A DNA stretch of 64,000 nucleotides, taken from Dasypus novemcinctus (lineage: Eukaryota > Chordata > Mammalia > Cingulata > Dasypodidae). A program made the translations under genes and the position numbers. The notes under the pieces were generated by a model. That model was not told where the DNA came from. It saw only the letters and a program-made list of their open reading frames with translations, and ran no database searches. The DNA is taken from the NCBI RefSeq assembly GCF_030445035.2, contig NC_080682.1:29990770-30054769 (forward strand), read 5' to 3'. The number at the start of each line of letters is the position of its first letter. Position 1 is the first letter of the stretch. Shown piece after piece: positions 22,790 to 34,600 of the stretch.

Positions 22790-24415
22790 GTGCTAACACG
22801 TCTCGGGCTCTGTGGCACTAGGTGCCTTCTTGGTTGCCCACTGGGCCCACTGGCACCTGAGGCCTGCCCTGCCTTCTGCTCTGTGGCTGCCTAGGCCTGG
22901 GAGTACTCTGGGAGCAGGGCCTGTGCCTGTGTATGGCAACCCCCAAACCTCCACCTCCTGCTCAGTGCCCCTGCAGCCCTGAGCCCGACTGTGGGAGTCC
23001 TACCCACCTCCACCAAGTTCCCCCCAACTTGGGGACTGCCCCGGAGGACCCCACACACATGTGGCCTCAGGCCAGCCAGTATCCCTCCAGGTGACTGCCC
23101 CCTGGCTAAGGGACTCCCTGCACTGGGACTTTGGCCACGACTCCCTGGAGGTGAGCATTGCCAGCCCTGCCACCGAGCATCACTAAGTGCTTCTCGGGTG
23201 CTATTGCCTGACAGCCTTGCTGGTCCTAGGAGCCACCTCAGCCAGGCTGGCAGCCTAGGTGCAGATACAGGTGGCACCTGGCACCTGCACCCTGGAGCTC
23301 AAATGCTTGGCTTCCCCGCTCAGCAATGACAGCCTCGAGTTCGGTATCAGAAATTGAGATGGCACAACCCCAGAGACCTCTTACTGCATTGTGGCCCTGA
23401 GCAAGAGGCCAGGCAAGGTGATGTACCCTCTCTGCCCCTCGGACATGGAGGTCTTCCCTGCCAACTGGTGGCAGAGAAGGCAGCCTGACTACAGACACAG
23501 GAGTTGGGCCTGGCCTACGATGGGGTCGCCTGGCCATGGTGGGCAGTCCAGCACGTCCTTCTCTTTGGGTCCATCAGGATCCAAGGCATGTGGATAGGCT
23601 TCTCAGCTGTGGAGGGACTGGAGTTAGGCAAGACCTGCAGACTGGAGAGCTGCCAAAACTGGTTGCCCTGGGAGCCGCATCCTGTCACCTCCAAGCACTG
23701 CACGCACCTTGAGCTTGCAGGGCAGTGCTCGATGCTGCACAACCACATCTGAGAGCTGAGGGTGGAGGCCCTAGGTGGGATGCTGAGAACTTCCCTGTGG
23801 GAGTGCCCAGTGGGAAACTGCAGGGAATCCCAAACCCCCGTCACTGCAGGAGGCACTCTCTGCCCCTAGGAAACCTGTGGAAGTGATGGTATGGTATTCC
23901 AGGCTGAGTCTGCAGCGTGAAACTTTCTTCCTGGAATCTGAGATCAGGACCCAATAGCTCCCACGGCACATCCAGATGTGGCTGCAGGTGCATGGGCCCA
24001 CAGGAAGAGTTGGGGTCCCGGAAGACAGTGAGCCTAAGAGTGGGTCTCCAACAACAGGGCTAAGTGGAACCCAATTGCAGACCGGAAGGGCGCCTGTGCC
24101 CTGTTCCCAATGTCTGAGTACTACTGGACACCACCTGCCACCCTCGGGCCTGGGACAACCTGTCAACGGCAGGTGGGAGTCCCTGAGGCTGCCTATGCCC
24201 TTTGGACGTTGTTCTCCTTGATGCAGACCTCTCCCCACTCAGTACCCAGTGTATGGCCTTGCCTCAAATTTTCTCTGAGGTCTGGGTCTCTTCATGAAAC
24301 AGATAAAATCCAGATTCTTCCCTCATTCCCACTAGTCCCTGTTCTCAGGCCCCGCCGCAGCCTTAGCAGCGTCCCTGAGAAGGTTTCCTCAGTTCCTTGA
24401 TAAATGGACCAGTCC
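22790..24415. other. GC-rich 1.6 kb island of unknown origin
   Basis: The base composition shifts abruptly from AT-rich flanks to a GC-rich stretch and back at about 24410. It carries overlapping open frames on both strands (for example 22991-23329 +, 23771-24238 minus, 23504-23752 +), none with a domain I recognise. CpG sites are scarce, as in old methylated DNA. It lies where an OR coding exon would be expected by comparison with 61.0-62.4 kb. The likeliest reading is a decayed retrocopy or captured genomic fragment. No poly(A) tail or clear target duplication is visible, so origin and strand stay open. Confidence 0.45.
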
Positions 24416-25904
24416 ACAATGTTTAAAAAATTCTGAATTATAGTTTAGCATGTAATTTTACCAATGCTTTGCTAATCTTGAATTTAGTGGAAGGCATTTT
24501 GCAGTAGAGGCTTCTGTTTTAAAAAAAAAAGTTAAGCATCAAATAAGATCTCTATAATATTTTATTTGAGTATTTCTGAAAATGTAAATGAAAGGTTTAA
24601 GAGTATAATACAAACATATTAAAAGCAAAGCCAATAATCTTTTTCTTACTTTTCATTACCAACCATTACAACTTTGTTTAATAATCTTTCAGATGATGTC
24701 CTTACATCATGAAAATAAAATGATTTATCCACATAGAAAGATGTTACATTTATTTAGGAAAAAAATTAAATAATCCACATAACGTAATTTGGTTTTGTTT
24801 TCATAAAGTATATGTCTTCACTATCCCCATGCCAGAAAATATAAATCTATCTTTAAAAATAACTTCAGGTACACAAATGAAAATAAACACATCCACATGT
24901 GTTTTTTTTACTTGGGATTATAGCATAGACTTTTACTTTACTTAATTAGTGAATCCTTTTTACCCCTTCTTTTAACATTTCACAATCCAAAAAGCTATAT
25001 CTTTTCTATTAAGACATACCCCAAGGAAATCCATCTAGGTGTTTGTTTTTTTAATCTGTTTTTTGTTTTTAAGCTCTGTTTATCACTCTGTATGGTCATT
25101 ATGTGCTTTCAAAAAATGGTGCATATATACTTATTTGCATATTAATCTTCTCAGTCAATCCCAGCCTTTTGCAAATTCTTTCACATCAGTGGAAAGAATG
25201 TTAATGTATTGTACTTAGTGACTATATAATAGTCCACATTATGGAACTATCTTAATCAATTCACCTTTCCCCCCTATTGACAGACATTCTTTTGTTTCCA
25301 GTTCTTGGTCACTATAAACTGTACTAAAATAAATGTCTAAGTAAATATATTATTTTGAAGGCTATTTACAAAAGTGACATGGAGTTGTTCATCTAAGCAG
25401 CCAGGGAACAGTCCAAATTCAAAGGAAGTTGGGAAGGACACTATGTCTTCATGGTAGAAGTGACAAAAAGTTTTGCAGCTATCATCAGTCTGCCTCATCT
25501 ACAATAAGTGAAATGTAGCACCCTGATATTTCTCATTTATGGATTCTTTTTTATTAGCTTTTAGCTTATGTAAGTAAATATCTAGGTGTGTGAGTGTGAA
25601 TTTGTATTTTCCACATACATTCACACAACACAGTATACTGACTGAAGAGATACTTAAAAATCACATTACCAAAGGAAGGGTAGAAGGAAATTTATATCAG
25701 CCAGGTCAGTGTTAATGTATGTTTAGCTCAGTTTCTTGCTGAAGTAGAAGACAATAAGAACAACAAAATCATATTCTGGATTACTCCTAAGTGGGCTTTT
25801 AAAAGACACAGGAAATGATTGTGTCAATGTTGGAGTGCATAAAATGGTATAGGACTTACATATTCAACTTTTTTTCACACACATATTTTGCATTGACTGG
25901 TTTA
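24416..25904. other. Duplicated block shared with 39.29-40.28 kb
   Basis: No gene is visible. 24730-25720 aligns with 39290-40275: both contain AATCTATCTTTAAAAATAAC or a close variant, the run around GTGAATCCTTT or GTGGATCCTTT, and GTTACCAAAGG or ATTACCAAAGG near the end. From 25740 the sequence instead matches 20290-20410 and 58200-58310. The junction of two block types is therefore inside this stretch. Confidence 0.65.
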
Positions 25905-25909
25905 GTGGC

Positions 25910-26360
25910 AGTTTTAGTCTCCTAGGTTGTTCCAGCAAATACCATGACATGGGTTGGTTTAAACAATGGGAATGTATTGGCTTACAATTTTGAGACCAAG
26001 GAAAATATCCAAATTGAGTTATCATCAAACCAGTGCTTTCTTCCCTAAGACAAGCTGTTGGTGATCCTTGGTTCTTCTACCACATGGCAAGGCATATGGC
26101 AGCATCTTCTATTCTTTCACTTCTCTTCTGGGTTTCATTTAATTCAGCTTCAGCTTCCTGCTTCTGTGGCTTTCTCTTTCTTTGTCTGAATATCATTCTC
26201 TAATAAAGGACCCCAATAATAGTATTAAGACCCATCCTGATTAAACTCATACCTTAATTGAAGCAATGTCATCAGAAGGTCCTACTTACAATGGGTGCAC
26301 AACCATAAAAAAGGATTAGATTTAAGAACATCACACACCACCATCTAGATCCCCAAAAGA
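25910..26360 (-). repeat. Old LTR-like repeat fragment
   Basis: The sequence starts near AGTCTCCTAGGTTGTTCCAG and contains AACAATGGGAATGTATTGGC, a pattern I associate with widespread old eutherian LTR elements. The poly(A)-signal-like TATT motif indicates minus orientation. The family is not assigned. Confidence 0.45.
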
Positions 26361-26499
26361 CATGTTATTTCCTTATATAAAATACATTTATTCCATCAGA
26401 ATGCCCAAAAGCCTTAAGTCATTTCAGAAACAATGATAAGTACAATGTCTCATCAAAGTTAGTTATGGGTATGGTCTCTTTTGTTACACAATTCCCCTG

Positions 26500-26900
26500 T
26501 CTGTAGAACTGTGAAACCTAGAGAACAATTTGTCTATTGACAATATATAATGAAGGGACAGGCATAGGATAAACTCCATTAGATTTCAACAGCTGAGTGT
26601 CATCTATGGAATGATAGTTTGTCCTTACAGCCTGGTGGAGCAGCAGCCCCAACCCTTCCAATGTACGCAGAGTGGCAAATATTGGTAACAGGAATGGAAC
26701 ACTGCTACGGCACATACGAAAAATGTGGAAATGACTTTAGAATTTGGTAATGAGTAGATTCTGGAAGAATTGTAAGGTGCTTAATAGAAAAGGTCCTGAT
26801 TGCTTTGAAGAGACTGATCACCAAAATATGGGATGGGTATTGAAAGAAGGTAGGTATAAATATGAGGTATAGCCATGAGACCAGTTACAGAAAAAAGCAC
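26500..26900 (+). mobile_element. MaLR/ERVL-like internal fragment
   Basis: The stretch GATTGCTTTGAAGAGACTG at about 26800 and its surroundings are shared with the interiors of proviruses A and B (for example 6498-6520 and 10140-10160). This is therefore a related, older class III endogenous retrovirus remnant. No coding frames survive. Confidence 0.6.
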
Positions 26901-27049
26901 TGTAATAGTTATGAATATCCCTTACTTTTGATTGTATGTTTGCATATGTACATAACACAAAATCTTCATTTTTTTCCCTTCTTATCCTCTTATCATATGA
27001 TGTTATATTAGCTCTACGTCATTGTATTTATTTGCTTTGTTTTCTTTTG

Positions 27050-27135
27050 TTTTGAGAAGGTACTCAGGATTGAACCCGGTCCTCACACATGGGAAGCAAG
27101 CACTTAAACACTGAGCTACATCTGCTCCCCTGTCA
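27050..27135 (-). mobile_element. Short tRNA-type SINE
   Basis: On the minus strand the head reads GGGGAGCAGATGTAGCTCAG, followed by a B-box-like GGTTCAATCCT. It is about 85 bp and matches the short SINE type at 58322-58418. Confidence 0.7.
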
Positions 27136-27419
27136 TTGTATTTGAGTTACAGGATATCAAGTTTAAGAATAAATATTAACAAAGATCTGCATTCTACCTT
27201 GGGGAGCATTAATACATTTCCAGCTTTACATGGGACAGTTGACTATTAAGAGGTAAAAAAATATGACTGTATTTTTTTTTAATTTAGAGATTAAATATGG
27301 TTGAAGGTGATGTGTATGACTGCCACGTTGACAAGGGGTGGACTGTAATGGTATTGTTCATGTGACAAATGGCCAGGTTATGCTGCTCAGTGGTTTGGTC
27401 AAGCAAGCACTGGCCTGAT

Positions 27420-27845
27420 TGTTACTGTGAGGATATTTTACGGATTTAAATCATCAGTAAGTTGATTGTATCTATGGCTGATTATATCTACAATCAACTG
27501 AGGTGATTACCTTCAACAGTAGCATAAATCTCATCCAATCAGTTGAAGACTTTAAAAGGAGATGTGATGATTCCAGCAGACTGAAAGAGGATTTCCAGCT
27601 CTACATCTGCCAGCAAGCTTCTCCTGGGAAATTCATGAAAAACTTCTACCAGAGTTTCCAGCTTGCTGCCTGCTCTGCAGAATTTAGACTTTCCCATCCC
27701 CAAGGTCACATGAGACATTTGTATAAAGATCTCCAGATCTTTACATACAATTTTATATATTAAAGGTCTCCAGATCTTTATATACAATTATACGATATTT
27801 CCAGAAAATCTCCTGTTGGTTCTGTTTCCTTAGAGGACAATTACT
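27420..27845. repeat. Second old LTR-like fragment
   Basis: The sequence ends with CTGTTGGTTCTGTTTCCTTAG, a phrase I know from old LTR repeats, and has promoter-like AT-rich stretches. Within it, a segment of about 45 bp around CTCCAGATCTTTA is tandemly repeated (27729-27785). Open frames at 27503-27763 (+) and 27539-27787 (minus) lie in this repeat and are not genes. Confidence 0.4.
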
Positions 27846-28984
27846 AATGCAGTGGCAATTGAATCAACTGCATTATGATATAGAATTTACAGGGCATTTG
27901 TGTTGAGATTTTTGTATATTATTTTGAAATAAAAGTCTTTAATAGAAGTTTAATAAGCACACAGAAATCTGTGATTTTCAATATGTGGAAATAATTCACA
28001 CGATATAAAATACCACTCCAAATCTTAACAATACAGAGAGACTCCTCCAAGGTTGTCACTTTGCACAAATTCAGGGGACACCATTTTCCTTATTTTGTAT
28101 TTGCTCCTTGGAATTGTTCAATATAGTGGCCATCCATGTCACTTACTCTTCATGCCAAATTTGAATAATGTTTCAATGTTTACCTGAAGCAAATAAGGCA
28201 ATCTACCTCCAATACAGCAAGCCTAACTTTATGATTCTCTCTGCTCAAAATCACCTATGTTGGAAACCTGCCTTGGATTAGATGCAATTGGATAATTTTG
28301 CTGTTCACTTAGGAATCTAAAAATTTGTGGGACATTAATTTTGAATTTCCAAACAAGACTTTAATATAAACATACATGATCCTTCCATTAGTTTAACCAA
28401 TTGAGCTTTAAGAGTTTTTTTTAATCAGGAACTTATTGAGAACAAGTGCTCTGCAGGCCATAAAAACTTTATGTCTATGAAACTATAGATGTTACAAATA
28501 CATCCATAAAATGAAGTTGTTAATAAAAAGTTAGTATATATGAGATAATATATTAAATGTATTATCATTTTTGTGATAAATTATATTATATATTAAAAAT
28601 GGTTAGCATTTGTTTAGAACTCCAAAATGGTCTCTATTTAAAATCAAATAATTTTTCCCAAGCTTGTTTCTAAAGGCTTATTTTAAAGAAACACCTGGAA
28701 ATGAGAAATTATGCATAATTTTTTCAGCTTGGTTATGATATGAGGAATTTTTTATAAACCATAGATGGATGAAATAAAGTAATGTACATCAACAGGAAGC
28801 AATATAATGTCTCTGTAATTTTATATATAATTGTGTTTTTAGTCTTCACAATTTATATAAATTGAAAAGTTATCATATATACAAGAAAACATGATTATCT
28901 TTAGGCAGAGTTACCATATTATAAATTTCTTTTACTGTTTCAATGTGTTTAATGGGAATATATATCTTTGTTTTTCATTTCTTT
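27846..28984. other. Duplicated OR-upstream block, copy 2 (partial)
   Basis: No gene is visible. 27990-28230 aligns with 20560-20780 (TACCACTCCAAATCTTAAC against TATCACTCCAAATTTAAAC; CAATCTACCTCCAAT against CAGTCTACCTCCAAT), and 28690-28900 aligns with 21240-21450. The block was split from its first part by the old LTR element at 25.9-27.8 kb and is cut off by the gammaretrovirus-like provirus. Confidence 0.65.
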
Positions 28985-31119
28985 TTTCCCTGCAGTTAGG
29001 AGTCTCTTTTCCTTATAAATTGCCCTATGGATATGCACAGTAGCGAATGCATACTTAGAAATAGTATAAATGTTTACCATTTACTCGCTGGCCAGTTGTA
29101 GGGCCCAAATTAGGACCCAGAGTTTTGCTTGCTGTGCAGATTATCCTTTAGGTAGGGGAGCTACTTTTATTACTTGTTTAACTGTGGTGACTGCATATTT
29201 AGCAAGTCTCTTTTCATTTCTGACAAAACCACTGCAGTTTGTGAACAGAGTTTGATCTGGTCAAGGAAATGGCCCATCCTGGAGGCTGGGGTGGCTGGTA
29301 CACACCTTCTTGTCATTTTGTGCAGTTGCACCCAGAAATTCCTCTTTTGGTCAGCAGGAAAGTGACAGGATTTAGGAAAAGAAGTGGGAGTTTGTTTGTT
29401 TTTGTTTTAAGCTTTGAGGGAGCTGAGTCCAAGTTAACTGAGTCCTTTAAATCCAGACACATAAATCAGGCAGCCCCAGGCAGTACTAGCAGCAGTGGCG
29501 AGTTTCAGGGTAAAGTGTTCCCCCCTTTTTGGGTGGCCTTTCTTGATTGGTTGGGTCTGGGTTTTTAAGGCTGCTGCTGCTAATGGGGAGACCTGCTCTT
29601 TTATTCGTTTTTGCTTTCCCCTCAGCAGTTTTGTCCCAATTGATGAATACTTTGTGACTTTGAGGAGCTGAGAGATGTTTATCTTTGTGAATCCATTTAA
29701 CTTCTGAAGTTTTTTTTTGATGTCTGGGTGCCGCCTGGGTGATGAAAGCTGCACTGACCATTCTCTGGCTTTGCAAGACTTCTGGGTTGAAGGGGTTGTA
29801 AATCTTGAAGGCTTTGCAGAGTCTCTCATGAAAATTTCCCAGAGTTTTTTTTCAGACTTTTGAGTGATGAAGGCCATTTTGGACATGTTTGTGGGCCACC
29901 TCGCTACTTCCAGTACACCTCTGAGGAGGGCTTCTCAATATAGCTGAAGGGCTGCCTGTCCCTGATTTGTGTTAAAGTTCCAGGTCAGTTGAACTTTTGG
30001 TGCCTATTCTCAGGCTCATTTCTCTTGCTTCAAGACACCTGTGGAGGCCTTTTGGCTTCTGTGAGGATCTGATGTTTTTCTTCTGTATTGAACAAGGTTA
30101 GGAGTTTGTGGCATTCATCCCAAGCCCTGTGCTCAGTTTGGAAAATGGACCCCTTTAGACTGATAAGAGCCAGAGGCTTTTCTGAATATAAAGGGGTGTG
30201 GTGTTTCCAGTTTAAGAGATTTGTAGTTGTGAAAGGCTGATAAAACAGGATTGGCCTCCTGGGTTGGGCTGTTCTACCGGCACTGATCTGGGCTGGACCC
30301 TTTGTTTCACAAGACAGCTGAAGCACAGGTTGGGCTGACAAGAGTTTTTTTTATTTTTGCTAAAGGGGTTTCAGGATCCCCCTTGGGGGGAGGGGGTTGA
30401 CAGGCCTGGGGAGACTGAAGGTGGAAGAGTCTCTGGGAGATCTGCTTGTGGAGGCTCCAGGGCAGGGAGATGTCCTGGAATGGCTGGAACATATGGCCGG
30501 GGTAGAGGGTTTTCTTCTGGAGATTTTTGTATAATAATAGGTTTTTGAGGTCCAGCCACTTGAGTTACTAGGACCCTATTCTGACCCTTCCTTTCAACAC
30601 AGAATTGAACCTAAGGGGGCAGGGTTTGGGCAATTTCTAACCAGAAATTGGTGTAGGGAAACTAATCAGGGTGGCCAGGGGTCCCAATGACTGCCTGCCA
30701 AACTGCACAAACTTTGGCCACCTCTAGGGTTCTCTCTGAGAGCTAGTCAACACCAAACTTAGGCCACTCCACTTTGCATAGAGTTCAGAGAGTTCTGGGG
30801 GATATACAGACACCATAGACCCCAGAAAATCCCTTTTTGAAGTTTTTAAACATACAATTTAAGACTGTGAGTTTGGATTGTGATGATCTCATCCCTGTCC
30901 TGGTGTCACAGGACAAACAAAGGAGGGGAACTCTCACAAGGCCACTCAGATGTCTGCCTGTCCATGGCTCTCATGAGAATTTAGATATCTGTGCAGAACC
31001 TGGATTAGCCGTTATGCTGGATGATGTTAGCTAAAGTGTCCGTGTAGAGCCTGGATTAGCCATTATGCTGGATTATGTTGCCATGGCAATGTAGGTTGGG
31101 ACCCAATCAGACTCCATAG
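28985..31119 (-). pseudogene. Broken gag and leader of a gammaretrovirus-like provirus (class I ERV)
   Basis: On the minus strand, in order from right to left: leader and matrix relics (about 30560-31119); a proline-rich segment (30371-30559) like the p12 region; the start of the capsid domain (30030-30341), whose open frame contains FYQPFTTTNLLNWKHHTP, a clear gammaretroviral capsid signature; and the capsid C-terminal part with a lysine-rich stretch towards nucleocapsid (29434-29886). The capsid parts sit in different frames, so frameshifts and stops disrupt it and no Gag can be made. No pol or env is recognised to the left, where the provirus ends near 28985-29400. The 5' LTR lies at 38838-39284, beyond a nested younger provirus. 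Confidence 0.85.
31116..31119. repeat. Left target-site duplication of young provirus
   Basis: ATAG directly before the LTR is repeated at 38412-38415 directly after the other LTR. A 4 bp duplication fits gammaretrovirus-like integrases; no 6 bp match exists. Confidence 0.75.
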
Positions 31120-31624
31120 TGTTGTGGAATTTAAGAGAAGTTCAATTAATTGAGTATAGAGAGGCCAGGACTCAGGAATGATTTTGAGAAGGAAAAAATG
31201 GTTTATTGACGGCCGGCCGGACTCGGGAGCTTTCAGTTTGAATCCCGAGCCCCGAACAAGATTTTCAAACGTCTTTTATACAGAGAGGAAAGGCTAAATG
31301 GTCCTTTTGTTTCAGTTTTCAATAGGCTTCAATTAGCATATATCTCTTCCACATCTTAGGTAAGCTTTTAGCAAGGACTCTAGACATTCTAGATAAGCCT
31401 TGGTTTTTGCATTTCCCCTAAATACTTAAAGTTTACAGCTCTTGCATTGTTAAACATTTCCTGGGACTGGAGCCTGTTTGCCATTTTCTCTAAGGGCAGG
31501 ACTGCAGCCTCTTATCTTTCCACACTCACAAGTCAAACAGCTTAGTTATTTCTGAAGAGACACAAGTCAAACAGCTTAGTTATTTTTGAAGAGACAAAGA
31601 GCCTTCCACCCATAGCCCACATCA
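31120..31624 (-). repeat. 3' LTR of young non-autonomous provirus
   Basis: The 505 bp LTR differs from its partner at 37907-38411 at one position that I can find (T at 31310, C at 38097). On the minus strand it begins TGATGTGGGC and ends CCACAACA. A TATA box (TATAAAA, 31274-31280) and a poly(A) signal (AATAAA, 31202-31207) are correctly ordered for that strand, so U3, R and U5 can be placed. A 34 bp tandem repeat sits in U3 (31527-31560 and 31561-31594). Confidence 0.95.
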
Positions 31625-31637
31625 TTCCCCCCTTTCT
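31625..31637 (-). other. Polypurine tract of young provirus
   Basis: Read on the minus strand it is AGAAAGGGGGGAA, lying immediately before the 3' LTR. This is the position and composition of a retroviral polypurine tract that primes plus-strand DNA synthesis. Confidence 0.88.
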
Positions 31638-34600
31638 GCTAAAGATTACCTTGCTAAGCTTTGGCATAATTATTGTTGGAGCTATGAGGTGGATGGCTGT
31701 TTGTTGTTTTGATTGATTATTTATCAGTCTTTAGTACAGCATCTAGGACTGTTTTTAGAAGTTTAGAGCTTTTCATTCTGGACAGCAGAATCTTGGGCAG
31801 GGGCCTCTTGCAGTTATTTTGCTGCCACTGGCACTTACGTGGATTTCCAGTCAGGTTTCAGATCTATCTATTACTTTTATTTTACTCTTAAAGAGTTTAC
31901 ACTTTTAATTTAAAAGGGGTGCTGAAGGGAGACGATCTCTTTTTTGTAACTGCTTCTTGCTGGCCATGGGCTGTAGTCATTGCCTAATAAGGTGTAAAAA
32001 CTTTTTAATTTATTTTAACTGGAGGAAGATGGATTTGGCATTCTGTACGAAGTTGGATGAAGTTTTCATATGGTTAATAAGATGTTCACTTTGAAAGAAA
32101 CAAACTTAATTAAAAATTTGGAATACTCGTTTTTAAAAGAGGACACATTGGATTACAGAGATAGGCAAGATTAGATGCCTATAAAGATGGCATTCTTTAA
32201 AAGCTGGTGGGAACAGCATATATATATTTTTTTAAGTTATTTATCTTTAGAGAGAAATTGCAACAGACACTTAGCTTTGTCTGAAGACACATTCTAAGCT
32301 GTTCAATGATTGACACTCATTCGCTCTGTCAGATGCTCTTGGTGAACTGGCACTCCTTGGGCAACTGGCTTTACTCAGGATTAGAACACTAATTTGGAAA
32401 TACTCTTAGTTTTCACCTGTGGGAGTGATCAGAACTACAGAATAAAGATTTTTACACCTTGGTTTTTATTGTACAATTTTTAGCAATTTTGACTTGTTCA
32501 ATAGGTGACTCACCATCAGCAAGCAAGCTTCACTTTTGCTACACAGCAGAGTACAGCAGAATATAGAAGTTGACTGAGACTGGCTGAGACTGCCACTTTA
32601 TTCTATAGACATGTTATTAACTGTTTAGAAAATGATTTTACCAGGAATTTAACATGTCTAATATACTTTTGCACTTGATCTAAAATAGAAAAGATAACAT
32701 TACAATTATTAGGCATATATTTAGTACAGGATAAAAGTGCAGCACTTAATATTAACTAATGTATTACTTAATGCATAAGGATTCAGAGTTGCAATTATTA
32801 GTTTTGAGTTTCAGGTTTGTAATACTTTACATGTTATCTCTCCATGAGAGCAGGCTATAATGCCAATTGTGTTTAAGTTTTACTTACAGTCTCTTGGTAT
32901 CATGGCTTCACTTAGCATGTTTTTCAACGCAGTGAGCAAGTTGCAGCATCTTTTTAGTATTCTAGAGATTTTCTAGTATTCTACTAGCCTGGTGCATAGT
33001 GCTCTCTGGCACCATGGAACAGTGCCAGTCTGGAGGCGATATCTATTGTACACTTGGCTGTACCGAGTCATTATTGGCTGCAGGAGTTTGAAACTGCAAT
33101 ATAGTTTCTATCAACTTCAGGAGCAGAACTAGAGACTGATATAGCACATATTTTTAATTGAGGGGTCAGTGACCAGCCTAGCTAATAACTCACATGGAGA
33201 GGCCACTTGTAATGTATACAAGGCCTGGTTCGAATGCACAAGAGTTTGACAATGTTAAAGTTTATTCTTTGTTTTATATATATATTAAACAACTTAACGC
33301 AATACATATATCAAATGACTATTTACTTACACAATTTTACTATGAAGATAACAGTAGGTACTTTACTTTAGTAATAGAGGAAAAATACTTTTCATTGTTA
33401 GAATGAAAACAGGATATTTCTAATAGAATCAAGACAACTTTTTATTACCATTTACTTAAATGTGTATTTTGCAGTGGCTTTCAGACAGGTTTATTATCAT
33501 GAAGTTATTTCTGCTACCAATACTAATTTAAGTTTCTTTAGTTAACAATGACTTTTACAACTAGAATTATTTAAACATTTTCAGTTTGGAAGATGTTTTA
33601 CAAACTTTTTATAATTGACTATAACTGCATTGACTAGACACTTCATGTTTAAATAAACTTACTAAATTACAATTACTAATGAAAGAAATTTACTCTTTAT
33701 TTAAGAGAGCATATCTACAATTTTTTTTAGCTTAATTTCACTAATGTGAACTTATAATTTTTATTACTTTAAAGATTTTGTACATATAATGTTAATTTAG
33801 TTTATAAATTAACTATGGGAGATTACACTCAAGTTAAATAAAATTGAAACTATAATAGTTTATGCAAGGAATGCTCTCTTTTTCTCTTACAGGAAGCTAA
33901 AAACTTTTTTTTTTTAAGTTATCAAAATTATTAAATTAAAAGCATACTGACTACCAGGTTTTAAAACACATGCATACTGACTACCAGGTTTTAAAATACA
34001 TTACACAATTACTTAATTTTTTAAAAATCATAACTCAGGAAAGATCTCTCTATAGTTTTTATGGACTTTGTTTTACTTACTGAAATTTGTTAATAGAGCC
34101 ACTAATTACTTTTATTTTATTGGAAAGAAATTTTCTGGAAGAATTAAGGCTCACCAGATTGTGGAGAAGAAAATAATTTATTTTCAATCTTGCAAGAAGG
34201 GGTGCAGAGCTAGATATGGCTGGTGCTACGAACAAAGAAAAATGACACAATTTATACCTTTAAGCTTAGCATGCAAGCTCTTCTTGTTTTTTTATAGATT
34301 GGATACTTTAGAAGTTACAGCTTATCTGAGATTTAACTTTCCCACGCAAAAGTTTGATTTAACAGCTTCTTCTATCACATTTCAACTATTTTAGTTTTTA
34401 CCTGCTCCCCCCTTTTTTAAATAAGGAATAGAATTTAGTGCTGAAATGGCACCGACTTAGTTAGCTCTTTCTTGGGCATCTTTCCACTGCCCATAGGACT
34501 GGCCTAAACTGGTCTCTTCCACTGCTGTCTAACTCGGGAGTGGGAGACTGAGGCAGCAGGCCGCCAGGTTACATCAACATTTTTCTTATGTGAAAATTAA

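Noticed and set aside
22891-24400. Several 80-155-codon open frames on both strands in the GC-rich island
   Set aside because: High GC content gives open frames by chance; no domain was recognised and no frame continues across the island.
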